The notes under the pieces were generated by a model. It was given only the letters and a program-made list of their open reading frames with translations, was not told where the DNA came from and did not search any database. A stretch of DNA of 64,000 bases, from NCBI RefSeq assembly GCF_000337675.1, contig NZ_AOIB01000027.1:16075-80074 (forward strand). The letters run 5' to 3'. The DNA comes from Natronococcus amylolyticus DSM 10524 (lineage in GTDB: Archaea; Halobacteriota; Halobacteria; Halobacteriales; Natrialbaceae). Numbering within the stretch: the stretch's first letter is position 1; every line of letters starts with the position of its first letter. Shown one piece after another: positions 43,518 to 51,124 of the stretch. The position numbers and the translations under genes were made by a program.

Positions 43518-43799
43518 GTGAGAATTTTCATCACTGAGTATGAACGCCTCACAGAGCGGGTGGACGAACTCCAGAACGAGCGTGATCGCTTACAGCGGCA
43601 ACTCGCGGCTACGAACAGTCGTATTGACGAGGTCACTGAGTTAGTCGAGTACGTCGACGAACAGCGAGAGCTCGAGTGCTATCGCGAACGCCGCGAACGT
43701 ATGGTTGATCAAGCTGGTGTCCTCACTCGAGCGAAGTGGTGGCTTACCGGCGTCCCTGTCGACGGTGGTCGCGGCGATGACGACGAGCTCGAGGAGTGA
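43518..43799 (+). CDS. Coiled-coil hypothetical protein, cassette B
   Basis: A 93-residue protein from a GTG at 43518 that overlaps the stop of the degraded frame. Starts VRIFITEYERLTERVDELQN. It is helical throughout (ERDRLQRQLAATNSRIDEVT), with a conserved-looking AKWWLTGVPVDGG near the end. It is a short coiled coil of unknown function. The interrupted upstream region means its expression signal is unclear. Confidence 0.55.
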   Translation: MRIFITEYERLTERVDELQNERDRLQRQLAATNSRIDEVTELVEYVDEQRELECYRERRERMVDQAGVLTRAKWWLTGVPVDGGRGDDDELEE

Positions 43800-43804
43800 T
43801 CCGA

Positions 43805-43846
43805 CTTAACCAACGCTGAGGCGTCTATCGGCCGATGTTGGTTAAG
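43805..43846. repeat. Palindrome CTTAACCAAC / GTTGGTTAAG, right copy
   Basis: A perfect 10-bp inverted repeat with a 22-base spacer, six bases beyond the stop of the coiled-coil gene. The arms repeat those at 41386-41427, while the spacer sequence differs. The two palindromes enclose the whole cassette B gene set (41487-43799). Confidence 0.65.
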
Positions 43847-43895
43847 ATTATAGAACCCGTAGGGATTTTTCCGGACGGCGTCAGTAGCTCGTTCC

Positions 43896-44135
43896 ATGAC
43901 TGACGACGTCAGGATCTATGAGTGTCCGTCACCCGACTGCTCGAGGACGTTCGGGGCGATAAAAGAGTTTACCGAGCATATCGACACCGAGCACGCCGGC
44001 GAGTACCAGCGCGATGACTGGCCCGACACACCGGCCGGCCGGCAGGCGCGTCGCGATCGAAAAATGGCGACGAGGAGTGACGACCAGCTTATAAATCATA
44101 AAATCGTAGTAGACGACTCGACTGATTCGACTTGA
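43896..44135 (+). CDS. C2H2 zinc-finger protein
   Basis: A 79-residue protein with one finger: CPSPDCSRTFGAIKEFTEHI followed by DTEHAGEY (Cys-x4-Cys, His-x4-His). A basic middle (GRQARRDRKMATRS) and acidic end follow. Single C2H2 proteins are typical of haloarchaeal plasmids and proviruses and usually bind DNA. An AT-poor spacer of about 50 bases separates it from the right palindrome. Confidence 0.8.
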   Translation: MTDDVRIYECPSPDCSRTFGAIKEFTEHIDTEHAGEYQRDDWPDTPAGRQARRDRKMATRSDDQLINHKIVVDDSTDST

Positions 44136-44146
44136 GGTGAATTCGA

Positions 44147-44611
44147 CTATAGATTTCTGCCGTCTGCCAGCCCCATTCGGTAACAGTCTATAGCCATCTC
44201 TACTGCGCGTTCGAATGAAACGACGTTTTGGCTTGTTTCCCGCAGCTCCGGCACGGATTCGCGACTGTCGTCGCTCTCGGAGAGGTCAACGATATAGGGC
44301 AGAGACGAATCAATTTCGCCCTCCTCGCGATCCTCATAATACGTCTTCAGCTTCCCGTGTGCAGCTTTAATCTGGCCGATTGTGCGTTCATCGTCGAGCC
44401 CATCATTGAACTCCTCTGGTGGAATCCCCATGTGCCTTTTGTAGATTTTTTGGTACGTAGTCCTCGAGAATTGATGGTTTTCAGCCCAATCTACGAACGT
44501 GGTTTGTGCATCCCATTCTTCCTCCATTTCTTTGGCTTCGCTCTCCCAGTTTTGATTTGTGAAGTTGCAATCGCGGATCACAAGCGAGTCAGCAGTCTTG
44601 TCGTTGCCCAT
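44147..44611 (-). CDS. Hypothetical protein
   Basis: A 154-residue acidic protein, MGNDKTADSLVIRDCNFTNQ. It has a helix-turn-helix-like middle (WAENHQFSRTTYQKIYKRHM) and a C-terminal helix (AVEMAIDCYRMGLADGRNL). The HTH-like segment suggests DNA binding, but no family is recognised. It is convergent with the C2H2 gene. Base composition is more AT-rich than core genes. Confidence 0.6.
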   Translation of the reverse strand: MGNDKTADSLVIRDCNFTNQNWESEAKEMEEEWDAQTTFVDWAENHQFSRTTYQKIYKRHMGIPPEEFNDGLDDERTIGQIKAAHGKLKTYYEDREEGEIDSSLPYIVDLSESDDSRESVPELRETSQNVVSFERAVEMAIDCYRMGLADGRNL

Positions 44612-45007
44612 TCTCGATCCCTGATTGAATAGCTCATATCATAAGTGTTGTGGTGAAGCCCTTCTATAGGACTTATGCGCTATTATTGCAGCCCTATCGG
44701 GAAAAACATGTTCGTCCCTGTGGTCTTTTGATCTCGGTATGCTGGTAAGGCGAAGAACATGTACTCGTCGACCTGCGCTGTGTATCTCGCACGGCGCTAC
44801 AAGCATCATATGGAATTGGCAGGTACTCCAGCGGTCAGTACGCATGCTGCATGTAACGGAATCCAGAGAAGCCCCTGTCTCTGGTAAAGCGTCGACACCA
44901 ATGTTGTGTGTTATACCTTCAGACGAGCGTCGTAGTTCACCACAAACTGCGACGTTGACCGACCAATTTACCCATCTCGCTTATAAACTACGTCACTCAT
45001 AGAATCC
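44612..45007. other. Intergenic stretch without recognised gene
   Basis: This is the spacer between the hypothetical gene at 44147-44611 and the recombinase. Open frames here lack family resemblance or sensible composition. An AT-rich segment with CTTATAAACT just before 45008 fits a promoter for the recombinase. No repeats or RNA genes were seen. Confidence 0.5.
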
Positions 45008-45625
45008 ATGCCAAGCAATCCCGACGTTGAGCACTCTGATGAGTTCAGCCGGGCCCGAACGTGGCTCAAGCCGAATCAGGTTGAACGGCTTCGAGATGTC
45101 TGCCTATCTGACGCCGTCGCACCCTACCTTCAGGACCGGAATGAGACGATCGTCGCACTGCTCTATGATGCTGGCCTTCGCGCCGGCGAGCTGTGCGCTC
45201 TCGAAGTAAATCACCTCAATCTCGAAAACGGAACCGTCTATCTTCCGAGTGCGATCCAAAAAGGCTCACCACCGCCAGCGACTCTCGAACTCAAGCCTGA
45301 GACGGTTCGACTACTCCATCGATATCTTCGGGACCGATGGAAGGATACTCCTGCCCTCTTTCCTACCCGCTCAAGCGACCGGATCACGACACGATCCCTA
45401 CAGCGGCTCATAGAAAAACTCGCTGTCGAAGCGAACGTGCGGCCGCTGCTCGCAGATGGCGGTATAGGAGAGCCGACGGACGCTACTCCGCACACGCTTC
45501 GGCACTCTGTGGCGTATCGAATCATCCAGATCGACGGTGGTCGGCTCGAGGACGTACAACTTCGACTCCGTCACGCGAATAGACAAACCACGGATCAAAT
45601 CTATAGCCATTTGATCCCTCGATAA
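45008..45625 (+). CDS. Short tyrosine recombinase (XerC/D-like catalytic domain)
   Basis: A 205-residue protein that is nearly all catalytic domain. Arg58 is in DAGLRAGELCAL, a lysine is in AIQKGSPPP, the HxxR box is HTLRHSVAYRI, the second His is in RLRHANRQTT, and the nucleophile is Tyr in QIYSHLIPR at the C terminus. All canonical residues are present, so it should be active. It lacks the usual N-terminal core-binding domain, so it is either a minimal recombinase or a resolvase for plasmid dimers. It marks the right side of the integrated region. Confidence 0.88.
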   Translation: MPSNPDVEHSDEFSRARTWLKPNQVERLRDVCLSDAVAPYLQDRNETIVALLYDAGLRAGELCALEVNHLNLENGTVYLPSAIQKGSPPPATLELKPETVRLLHRYLRDRWKDTPALFPTRSSDRITTRSLQRLIEKLAVEANVRPLLADGGIGEPTDATPHTLRHSVAYRIIQIDGGRLEDVQLRLRHANRQTTDQIYSHLIPR

Positions 45626-45761
45626 CCTGTAAGAGAGGGTTCCATGGATCGATTTTCATAGATCTGTTTTCCATTACCCCTTTCAGTGAACCAGGCCGAC
45701 AGTAGGTGTCCGATTCAGGACAGTATAAAAGTTTAAATGAAATAGTTGGTGATTTGATATC

Positions 45762-46496
45762 GTGTCCCTCCACTTAACGAATGCAGTACGTGGCGGAATC
45801 GATCGGGCAACGACCCGAACTGGTGGCATACTGTTCGGTGTATTAATCGTCCTGCAGTTGCTAACGATCGCGTCGTTCAACACCCTTCTGGCATCTGTTG
45901 CCCCACCTGAAGCGATGGAACAGTTCGGACTTATTTTACCGATTTCGGGTTCGGTCGCCGGCATCTTGCTCCTCGGGACGTATCTAGTAATGGCTGTGTA
46001 CTTCGTGGTCGTTGCGCGAGCTTTCGCTCGCCCAGCACACAAGCTGTCGTCGATCCCAAGCGAACTTTACAGCCGGCGAATCGGGCGAGCCACGCTTTCA
46101 ATGATCGTTGCAGGAATTATCGTATTCGTCTCGATTATGATCGGGTTCTTCTTATTGATTATACCAGGGATCTTCCTCTCGGTTTGTTTCCTGTTCTTCC
46201 TGTTCGTGATTGGCGTTGAGGATCGTGGCGTCATCGCCAGCCTCAGAGAAAGCTGGGATCTCTCACGAGGGAATCGTCTTAAATTGGCTGTGGTCGTGGT
46301 CTTCCTCGGAGCTATCGGTGCCAGTATCGGGATGATCGGGGCAATCTTCGAACTGATCGGCGTGCCTGTTGCTGGTGACCTTCTCTCTATTCTTGTGAAC
46401 GCTGTCCTGTTCATTTTCATCTATGGCCTGCTGGCAGACGCTTACCTCCAACTCTCGGGGGAAAGTGAGAGAAAGGGAGTCTCTGACGCACTATAA
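45762..46496 (+). CDS. Multi-pass membrane protein, DUF7847-like
   Basis: A 244-residue protein from a GTG at 45762, with five or six hydrophobic segments (ILFGVLIVLQLLTIASF, GSVAGILLLGTYLVMAVYFV, ATLSMIVAGIIVFVSIMIGF). The central SLRESWDLSRGNRLKLAVVV is typical of haloarchaeal DUF7847-type proteins. TATAAAAGTTTAAAT ends about 25 bases upstream, which supports the GTG start and a leaderless transcript. Function unknown. Confidence 0.8.
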   Translation: MSLHLTNAVRGGIDRATTRTGGILFGVLIVLQLLTIASFNTLLASVAPPEAMEQFGLILPISGSVAGILLLGTYLVMAVYFVVVARAFARPAHKLSSIPSELYSRRIGRATLSMIVAGIIVFVSIMIGFFLLIIPGIFLSVCFLFFLFVIGVEDRGVIASLRESWDLSRGNRLKLAVVVVFLGAIGASIGMIGAIFELIGVPVAGDLLSILVNAVLFIFIYGLLADAYLQLSGESERKGVSDAL

Positions 46497-46572
46497 CCAC
46501 CAATCTACGCGCGATTTTCGAGGGAAAGGATGAAATCAATTCGCAGGTAGATTATGACCTCCTCAGAAACGA

Positions 46573-47040
46573 CTATGCTTCTGATCCGAGCGGGTGCGTT
46601 CGATCAATTCGATTGTTAATCCACTCGCCAATGAAACCACCGATTGATCCGATTACCACCATTACAACCGTCAGAATGCCGAAGGTGACCACACCCGCCC
46701 CAACTGAAGAGACGACCATCAGCCAAGAGTCACCGACAGCATCCACAAGGATTGAATGGCCCCACCAGTCAACGACTGTCGCTCCACTCTGCCAGAAGAG
46801 AATAGGGATTCCTCCAGTTAGCCCGGTTACCATGCCTGCATGGGTTCCTTTGATTGGCTGTGACTGGTATAGATACCCTGAAATTATGCATACAACGAAC
46901 AATGGCATTGCTTGAACGGGATCAGGCGTGAGTACCCAATTAACCCCGAAAGTAAATGGAATCGAAATAATTCCGAGGAGGGCTGCTGTGCGAAACTGCC
47001 CGAAATTTGTGTTCTTGCTGGATCTGAGGAGTGAGGTCAT
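46573..47040 (-). CDS. Small membrane protein, DUF5518-like
   Basis: A 155-residue protein with four hydrophobic segments (FRTAALLGIISIPFTFGVNW, AMPLFVVCIISGYLYQ, GMVTGLTGGIPILFW, VSSVGAGVVTFGILTVVMVV). The glycine-rich loops and gene size match DUF5518-type haloarchaeal proteins. It is monocistronic and convergent with the DUF7847-like gene. The role is unknown. Confidence 0.72.
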   Translation of the reverse strand: MTSLLRSSKNTNFGQFRTAALLGIISIPFTFGVNWVLTPDPVQAMPLFVVCIISGYLYQSQPIKGTHAGMVTGLTGGIPILFWQSGATVVDWWGHSILVDAVGDSWLMVVSSVGAGVVTFGILTVVMVVIGSIGGFIGEWINNRIDRTHPLGSEA

Positions 47041-47347
47041 GTTTGTTCATCCACCAGTTCGTCCTACTGACACAAACATATTTCTCCCCTCAGGTGAGCT
47101 ATTTTCAGGCTGAACGATATGTGCTTCACCTCCACGTAACGCTAGCAAATATCTAGAAGCAGGACGTGATTCGAGCGACAACCTATGCCTGCATTAGCGC
47201 CCCGAGTTGCGCAGAATGCTAGCGAACAGAGAAGTCGGTTGTCCCACGGATTCACAACCAGAGTGGATAAGCAACTTCACATCAATTCCGGAAAAGTCAT
47301 TGAGACTAGTGGCCAAAATCGTTTTTGTGGTGTGCGGTCAGCACCTC
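47041..47347. other. Intergenic stretch without recognised gene
   Basis: A moderately AT-rich spacer between the DUF5518-like gene (divergent side) and the end of the XRE gene. Both strands were read; no family-like frame, RNA gene or repeat was found. It should hold the promoter of the DUF5518-like gene. Confidence 0.5.
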
Positions 47348-47542
47348 TCAAAACTCGGGTTCAAAGAGGTCCTCAATCGAGCAGTCGAAATATCGGGCAA
47401 GTTTGAACGCTAATTCCAGTGATGGGTTATATTTCGACTTCTCGATCGCGTAGATCGTCTGCCGACTTACATCAACAGCTGCAGCGAGTTCTTGCTGGGT
47501 GATTTCCTCTTCGGCACGTTTGACCCGGAGATTGTTGTCCAT
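47348..47542 (-). CDS. XRE-family helix-turn-helix regulator
   Basis: A 64-residue protein that is all HTH: MDNNLRVKRAEEEITQQELA, then VDVSRQTIYAIEKSKYNPSL, ending SIEDLFEPEF. This is the YozG/YgzD-like short Xre type. The ATG at 47542 lies 7 bases after the stop of the membrane gene 47550-47948, so the three minus-strand genes form an operon. It probably regulates its own membrane-protein operon. Confidence 0.87.
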   Translation of the reverse strand: MDNNLRVKRAEEEITQQELAAAVDVSRQTIYAIEKSKYNPSLELAFKLARYFDCSIEDLFEPEF

Positions 47543-47549
47543 CAGTGCG

Positions 47550-47948
47550 TTACAACCGTTGGTGGATCTCTGTCCCTCCAAGTATTACAAATACCGTCAT
47601 GATCGCGATCAACGCAAGGTAATCAAGTTCAGTCGGCGCTACACTATCTGTTGCTGCGTAGCCCGTGTAGATCACAACAATTGAGACTAACAACGTGATT
47701 CCAGTGCCAGTGAAAGCGAGATCGATATTCTGAACGTCGCGTTCGTCAACCACACCAGATGTTCCCTTCTGCGTCTGGACGTAGTAGCCTAGATTTCCTC
47801 CCAGAACGACTGCAGCAGGTGTCACTAAGAGACCTGTAACGGTGGGATTGGCGAACGGACTTCCTATAATCATACCCAATACCGGCAATAGAAGTGCGGA
47901 AGCAAGGAACAACAGGAGATTGTACTTCAGTGGCAACCAACTGCTCAT
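47550..47948 (-). CDS. Membrane protein in XRE operon
   Basis: A 132-residue protein with four hydrophobic segments (YNLLLFLASALLLPVLGMII, VTGLLVTPAAVVLGGNLGYY, TGITLLVSIVVIYTGYAA, LALIAIMTVFVILGGTEI). Small multi-pass proteins coupled to a short XRE regulator recur in haloarchaea and bacteria (DUF2178-like). Its ATG shares one base with the previous stop. Function unknown. Confidence 0.72.
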   Translation of the reverse strand: MSSWLPLKYNLLLFLASALLLPVLGMIIGSPFANPTVTGLLVTPAAVVLGGNLGYYVQTQKGTSGVVDERDVQNIDLAFTGTGITLLVSIVVIYTGYAATDSVAPTELDYLALIAIMTVFVILGGTEIHQRL

Positions 47949-48184
47949 TAGTACTCACCTCCACCAGAACCGAACTCACGAAAGAGGATACCAGGCAGAT
48001 CAGTAAGCCAGCTAATGATCGCACAGCCAATCATTACACCGACTGCGCTAAGATATATCCAGACACCATTTCCTTGCATGACCCTATCCGGAGCAACGAA
48101 GCCTGATGCAATGATAATACCGCTGATAGCAGCAACCACCATAACGAGCAGGGCACCGTATGCTTGTCGCGGATTCTCCACCAT
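47948..48184 (-). CDS. Two-TM membrane protein in XRE operon
   Basis: A 78-residue protein, MVENPRQAYGALLVMVVAAI, with two hydrophobic segments and a C-terminal tail SGGGEY. It is first in the three-gene unit and overlaps the next start. It may be a subunit of the same membrane assembly as 47550-47948. No specific family is recognised. Confidence 0.68.
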   Translation of the reverse strand: MVENPRQAYGALLVMVVAAISGIIIASGFVAPDRVMQGNGVWIYLSAVGVMIGCAIISWLTDLPGILFREFGSGGGEY

Positions 48185-48561
48185 ATTCTGTTCTTATTCT
48201 ATCAGCACATAAATGTTAAGGAACCTTTGTAGTATGGGTGGTTATCTTTACATCAAATCGTCTCTCTTCTCTCGGACCGGACGCCAGTTAGGTGAGAAGT
48301 TTCGTTGGATACTATCAGTAGATAGTAGCACAATTTCCTTATTCAGATCATGCTTGGAATTGAATTGGCCGATCCGTTACGTGCAGATGCGAACTGATCG
48401 ACGAAGAAATTACCAGGTAAGAGTAGTATTCCTACTGGCATGCAAGATGGAATGCGCGAATGTGGCACAGACTGAAACGAGATTTGTTAGGGTGAGTGAT
48501 CGCTAAGTAGAGTCGATACAAGGAGCGAAAGCTATATGTCGGCTGGAAAATATTTTCGCGT
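48185..48561. other. Intergenic stretch without recognised gene
   Basis: An AT-rich divergent spacer. Frames on both strands have no family resemblance. It should contain the promoter of the XRE operon (AT-rich near 48195-48225) and that of the small membrane gene at 48562 (GAAAATATTTTCG just upstream, itself a short palindrome). Confidence 0.5.
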
Positions 48562-48735
48562 ATGGTTAGTAAGGACACACAAATTGTGGCTGTCTTCGTG
48601 GTTCTTGCAGTCGCCCTCTGGTACGGTTCAATGGCCGTTACCGAGGATACCATCATTGGATTAGCCATCCTCATTGGTGTTGGAATCATCATTCCAACTA
48701 TAATCAATGAATGGAGAACCTCGGTCAACAATTAG
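48562..48735 (+). CDS. 57-residue membrane protein
   Basis: The short gene MVSKDTQIVAVFVVLAVALW has two hydrophobic segments separated by VTEDT, and ends INEWRTSVNN. It is too small for confident family assignment. The palindromic GAAAATATTTTC ends a few bases upstream of the ATG. It stands alone. Confidence 0.55.
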   Translation: MVSKDTQIVAVFVVLAVALWYGSMAVTEDTIIGLAILIGVGIIIPTIINEWRTSVNN

Positions 48736-49028
48736 AAGCGTATCGTTATATTCGCAGGTCAACTGAACGGCTGATTCGGCGTGGCTTGATTGAAACAAAT
48801 GAGGTTGATTTGCTGCATCGATTCTCTGCATGTTTCACCGGTCTTCTGGCGGATTTCATATGTGTCGTCACTCATCACGGTACGTGTGCTCCCTATATGT
48901 ATCGCTCACCGGGGCCAACACAATCAGGACGCGGTTCGTTCTATGACAGCCCTTGCTGTGTTCCCTGGAACTGATCTTCGGGAGATAATCTTCGACCCAT
49001 TTAAACTCCCAGCGGGCAAGAGTCCGAT

Positions 49029-49313
49029 ATGTATGATCTGACCGCTTTCCAGCGCGATCTGCTCTATGTTGTTGCTGGCCTGGATGAACCACATGGACTC
49101 GCGATCAAAGAGGAACTCGAGGACTATTATGAAAAAGAGGTCCACCACGGTCGTCTGTATCCGAACCTGGATACGATCGTCGAGAAAGGGCTAATCGATA
49201 AAGGGCAACTCGACCGCCGGACGAACGTCTACTCCCTCACTCAGCGTGGACAGCGTGAACTCGAGGCTCGCAACGACTGGGAGAATCAATACGCTGCCGA
49301 ATTGTTTGATTAA
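49029..49313 (+). CDS. PadR-family winged-helix regulator
   Basis: A 94-residue protein with the PadR pattern: LTAFQRDLLYVVAGLDEPHG, then LEDYYEKEVHHGRLYPNLDT, then GLIDKGQLDRRTNVYSLTQ, and a short dimerisation helix. It is typical of haloarchaeal PadR-like repressors. The 293 bases upstream (48736-49028) have no recognised gene. Its target is unknown. Confidence 0.87.
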   Translation: MYDLTAFQRDLLYVVAGLDEPHGLAIKEELEDYYEKEVHHGRLYPNLDTIVEKGLIDKGQLDRRTNVYSLTQRGQRELEARNDWENQYAAELFD

Positions 49314-49523
49314 GAACTTGCTGTGTTAGTGTTACAACGAGGGTTCCGCTAACTCCTACGAACAGGGGAAATCAGGTGTCACGGGAACCCTAGGGGTTGC
49401 ACTACCGGCATAGATGGGTTTTCCGTCTGCCCCTCTACTCTACTTAGTACAGGTTAAAGATGGAGCACTGTAGGCCAAAATCCTTGAAACCCTGTCAAGC
49501 CAATATACGGGTTACAGGAAGTA

Positions 49524-50351
49524 TTATTTGCTGATGCTCGTACTCATGTCGCCAAGAAAAAACGAGCGTAACCGGTAGCTGAATTCGTCGATAACTAACA
49601 CCGTCAGAAACACGATTGCAAGCAGCACAACCACCCTATCGTATTGCAGGAAGTCGAGGTATCCCATAATGTAGTACCCGATGCCGCCCGCGCCAACAAT
49701 CCCGATTGCGGCGGCATGCCGCACATTGTACTCGAACATGAACATTGTTTGACTGATCAGAGAGTTAATTGCCTGGGGGAGCACTACAAAACGGAGTACT
49801 TGAAGCCGAGTCGCACCTAAGGAAGAGACCGCTTCTATAGGCTCGTTATCGAGCCCTTCAAACGCCTCATACTCAAGCTTTCCTATAAACCCAATCGTGT
49901 ACAGCGTAATCGCAAACACGCCTGCTGCTGGTCCCGTCCCGATGAGGATGACAAAGATCACTGCCCACAGGATGCTTGGGAGGACGCGAAGCATTGCCAG
50001 AAACCACCGTGCAGGGAGGGTGAGATACCACGGGAAAAGGTTCCGACTCGCGACTAAACTCACTGGCAAGCTCAGGAGAACCCCAAACAGTGTCCCCACG
50101 TATGCGATATACAGTGTCTCAAGAAGCCCTCGGAGCCCGACCTCCAGCACGCTCATTTCCGGCGGGATCGCAGCCCCATACAGGAAAGTCAGGCCATCAG
50201 CGCCGCCCGAGAAGTCGGTCTGATGGAGTTCCAGTATCCAGATGCTCCAGACCGCCAGAACGAAGACAAGGATGAAGAGCAGGGGTCTACCGAACGTTTT
50301 GAGGTGAGTTCGAAACGACGCGGCGGAGGTTGTCCGATCTACATTACTCAT
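49524..50351 (-). CDS. phnE: Phosphonate/phosphate-type ABC transporter permease PhnE
   Basis: A 275-residue protein with six hydrophobic segments and the PhnE core. AVSSLGATRLQVLRFVVLPQ is the EAA loop; it is followed by FEYNVRHAAAIGIVGAGGIG. The ATG at 50351 overlaps the phnC stop by 8 bases (ATGAGTAA). With PhnC and PhnD it forms an importer for phosphonates, phosphite or phosphate-like oxyanions. No C-P lyase or phosphonatase gene is visible in the window, so the substrate is open. Confidence 0.9.
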   Translation of the reverse strand: MSNVDRTTSAASFRTHLKTFGRPLLFILVFVLAVWSIWILELHQTDFSGGADGLTFLYGAAIPPEMSVLEVGLRGLLETLYIAYVGTLFGVLLSLPVSLVASRNLFPWYLTLPARWFLAMLRVLPSILWAVIFVILIGTGPAAGVFAITLYTIGFIGKLEYEAFEGLDNEPIEAVSSLGATRLQVLRFVVLPQAINSLISQTMFMFEYNVRHAAAIGIVGAGGIGYYIMGYLDFLQYDRVVVLLAIVFLTVLVIDEFSYRLRSFFLGDMSTSISK

Positions 50352-51120
50352 GGCTCTGTCGTGGTACCGGCTCGCATGCACTCTCAGATTCTATTCGATC
50401 TTCGATTCCTCCGGCCCCCAGCCTGAGAACTGTATCCGAGATGTCCTTTGCCATCTCGAGGTTGTGTTCGACGATGACCACGGACATTCCCGTTTCCTGC
50501 TGGAGTGTGATGAGACAGTCGACAATTGACTGAGCGGTCTCTCCATCGAGTTCGGAGAGCATCTCGTCGGCCAGCAACACGCGAGGTTCTTGGACGAAGG
50601 CACGAGCGATGGCCACGCGTCGCCGTTGCCCACCCGACAGTTCTTTTACCCGGCTCTGTTCGTACCCATCGAGGCCGACCCGTTCGAGCGCTTCACGTGC
50701 ATCGGTTTTAGCATCCGCCGGGAAGCGTCCGAGCAGGCTTCGCATCCTCCCGAGATCTGAGAGCCTGCCATGAAGAACGTTCGTGAGGACCGTTTCGTGC
50801 ATCACAAGCCCCAGGCTTTGTGGAATGTATCCCAACTCACCAGGCGACGGGGACTGCGGCAGACTGGTGCTGAGGACAGTGGCTTCACCGTCGAGTGGGT
50901 CGAGAATCCCGGCGAGAGTCTTGAGAAGCGTCGTCTTGCCACAGCCGCTCCGGCCAACGAGCGCTACTGTAGAGCCGTTCCCAACCGTAAACGAGAGGTT
51001 TTCGAGGACGGGGTCCTCGTTGTATCCAACGGAGAGCCCTCGACAGCGGATCGGTGGTGATGATCGAGTCACAGTAATTTCACAGCAGCGTTTTGGTTTA
51101 CAGGTCGATACCGATGTCAT
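50344..51120 (-). CDS. phnC: Phosphonate/phosphate-type ABC transporter ATPase PhnC
   Basis: A 258-residue ATPase. Walker A is GRSGCGKTTLLK (near residue 57), the Q-loop is YIPQSLGLVMHETVLTNVLH, the signature is LSGGQRRRVAIARAF, and Walker B is VLLADEMLSELD. It is longer at the N terminus (about 28 residues) than strictly needed. Energises uptake with PhnD and PhnE. It follows phnD with a 4-base gap. Confidence 0.9.
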   Translation of the reverse strand: MTSVSTCKPKRCCEITVTRSSPPIRCRGLSVGYNEDPVLENLSFTVGNGSTVALVGRSGCGKTTLLKTLAGILDPLDGEATVLSTSLPQSPSPGELGYIPQSLGLVMHETVLTNVLHGRLSDLGRMRSLLGRFPADAKTDAREALERVGLDGYEQSRVKELSGGQRRRVAIARAFVQEPRVLLADEMLSELDGETAQSIVDCLITLQQETGMSVVIVEHNLEMAKDISDTVLRLGAGGIEDRIESESACEPVPRQSHE

Positions 51121-51124
51121 TGTT

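Larger units (their letters stand above)
33680..45625. mobile_element. Putative integrated element(s), provirus/plasmid-like region with two recombinases
   Basis: The region is bracketed by two tyrosine recombinases on the plus strand (34101-35312, 45008-45625). Between them are clusters of very small overlapping genes, two phiH1-like repressors, an Orc1/Cdc6 gene, zinc-finger and SWIM proteins, relics and inverted repeats. No structural virus gene, packaging ATPase or relaxase was recognised. No attachment-site duplication or tRNA was found, so the true ends and the number of elements (one or two) are undecided. Confidence 0.5.

Noticed and set aside
33680..45700. Direct repeats (attL/attR) around the two recombinases
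   Set aside because: Looked for by eye near 33.4-34.1 kb and 45.6-45.8 kb; none of convincing length was seen. A self-comparison search is needed to decide.
49338..49392. Inverted repeat GGGTTCC / GGGAACCC after the PadR gene
   Set aside because: The short arms and ~40-base loop are not enough to call a terminator or IS end.
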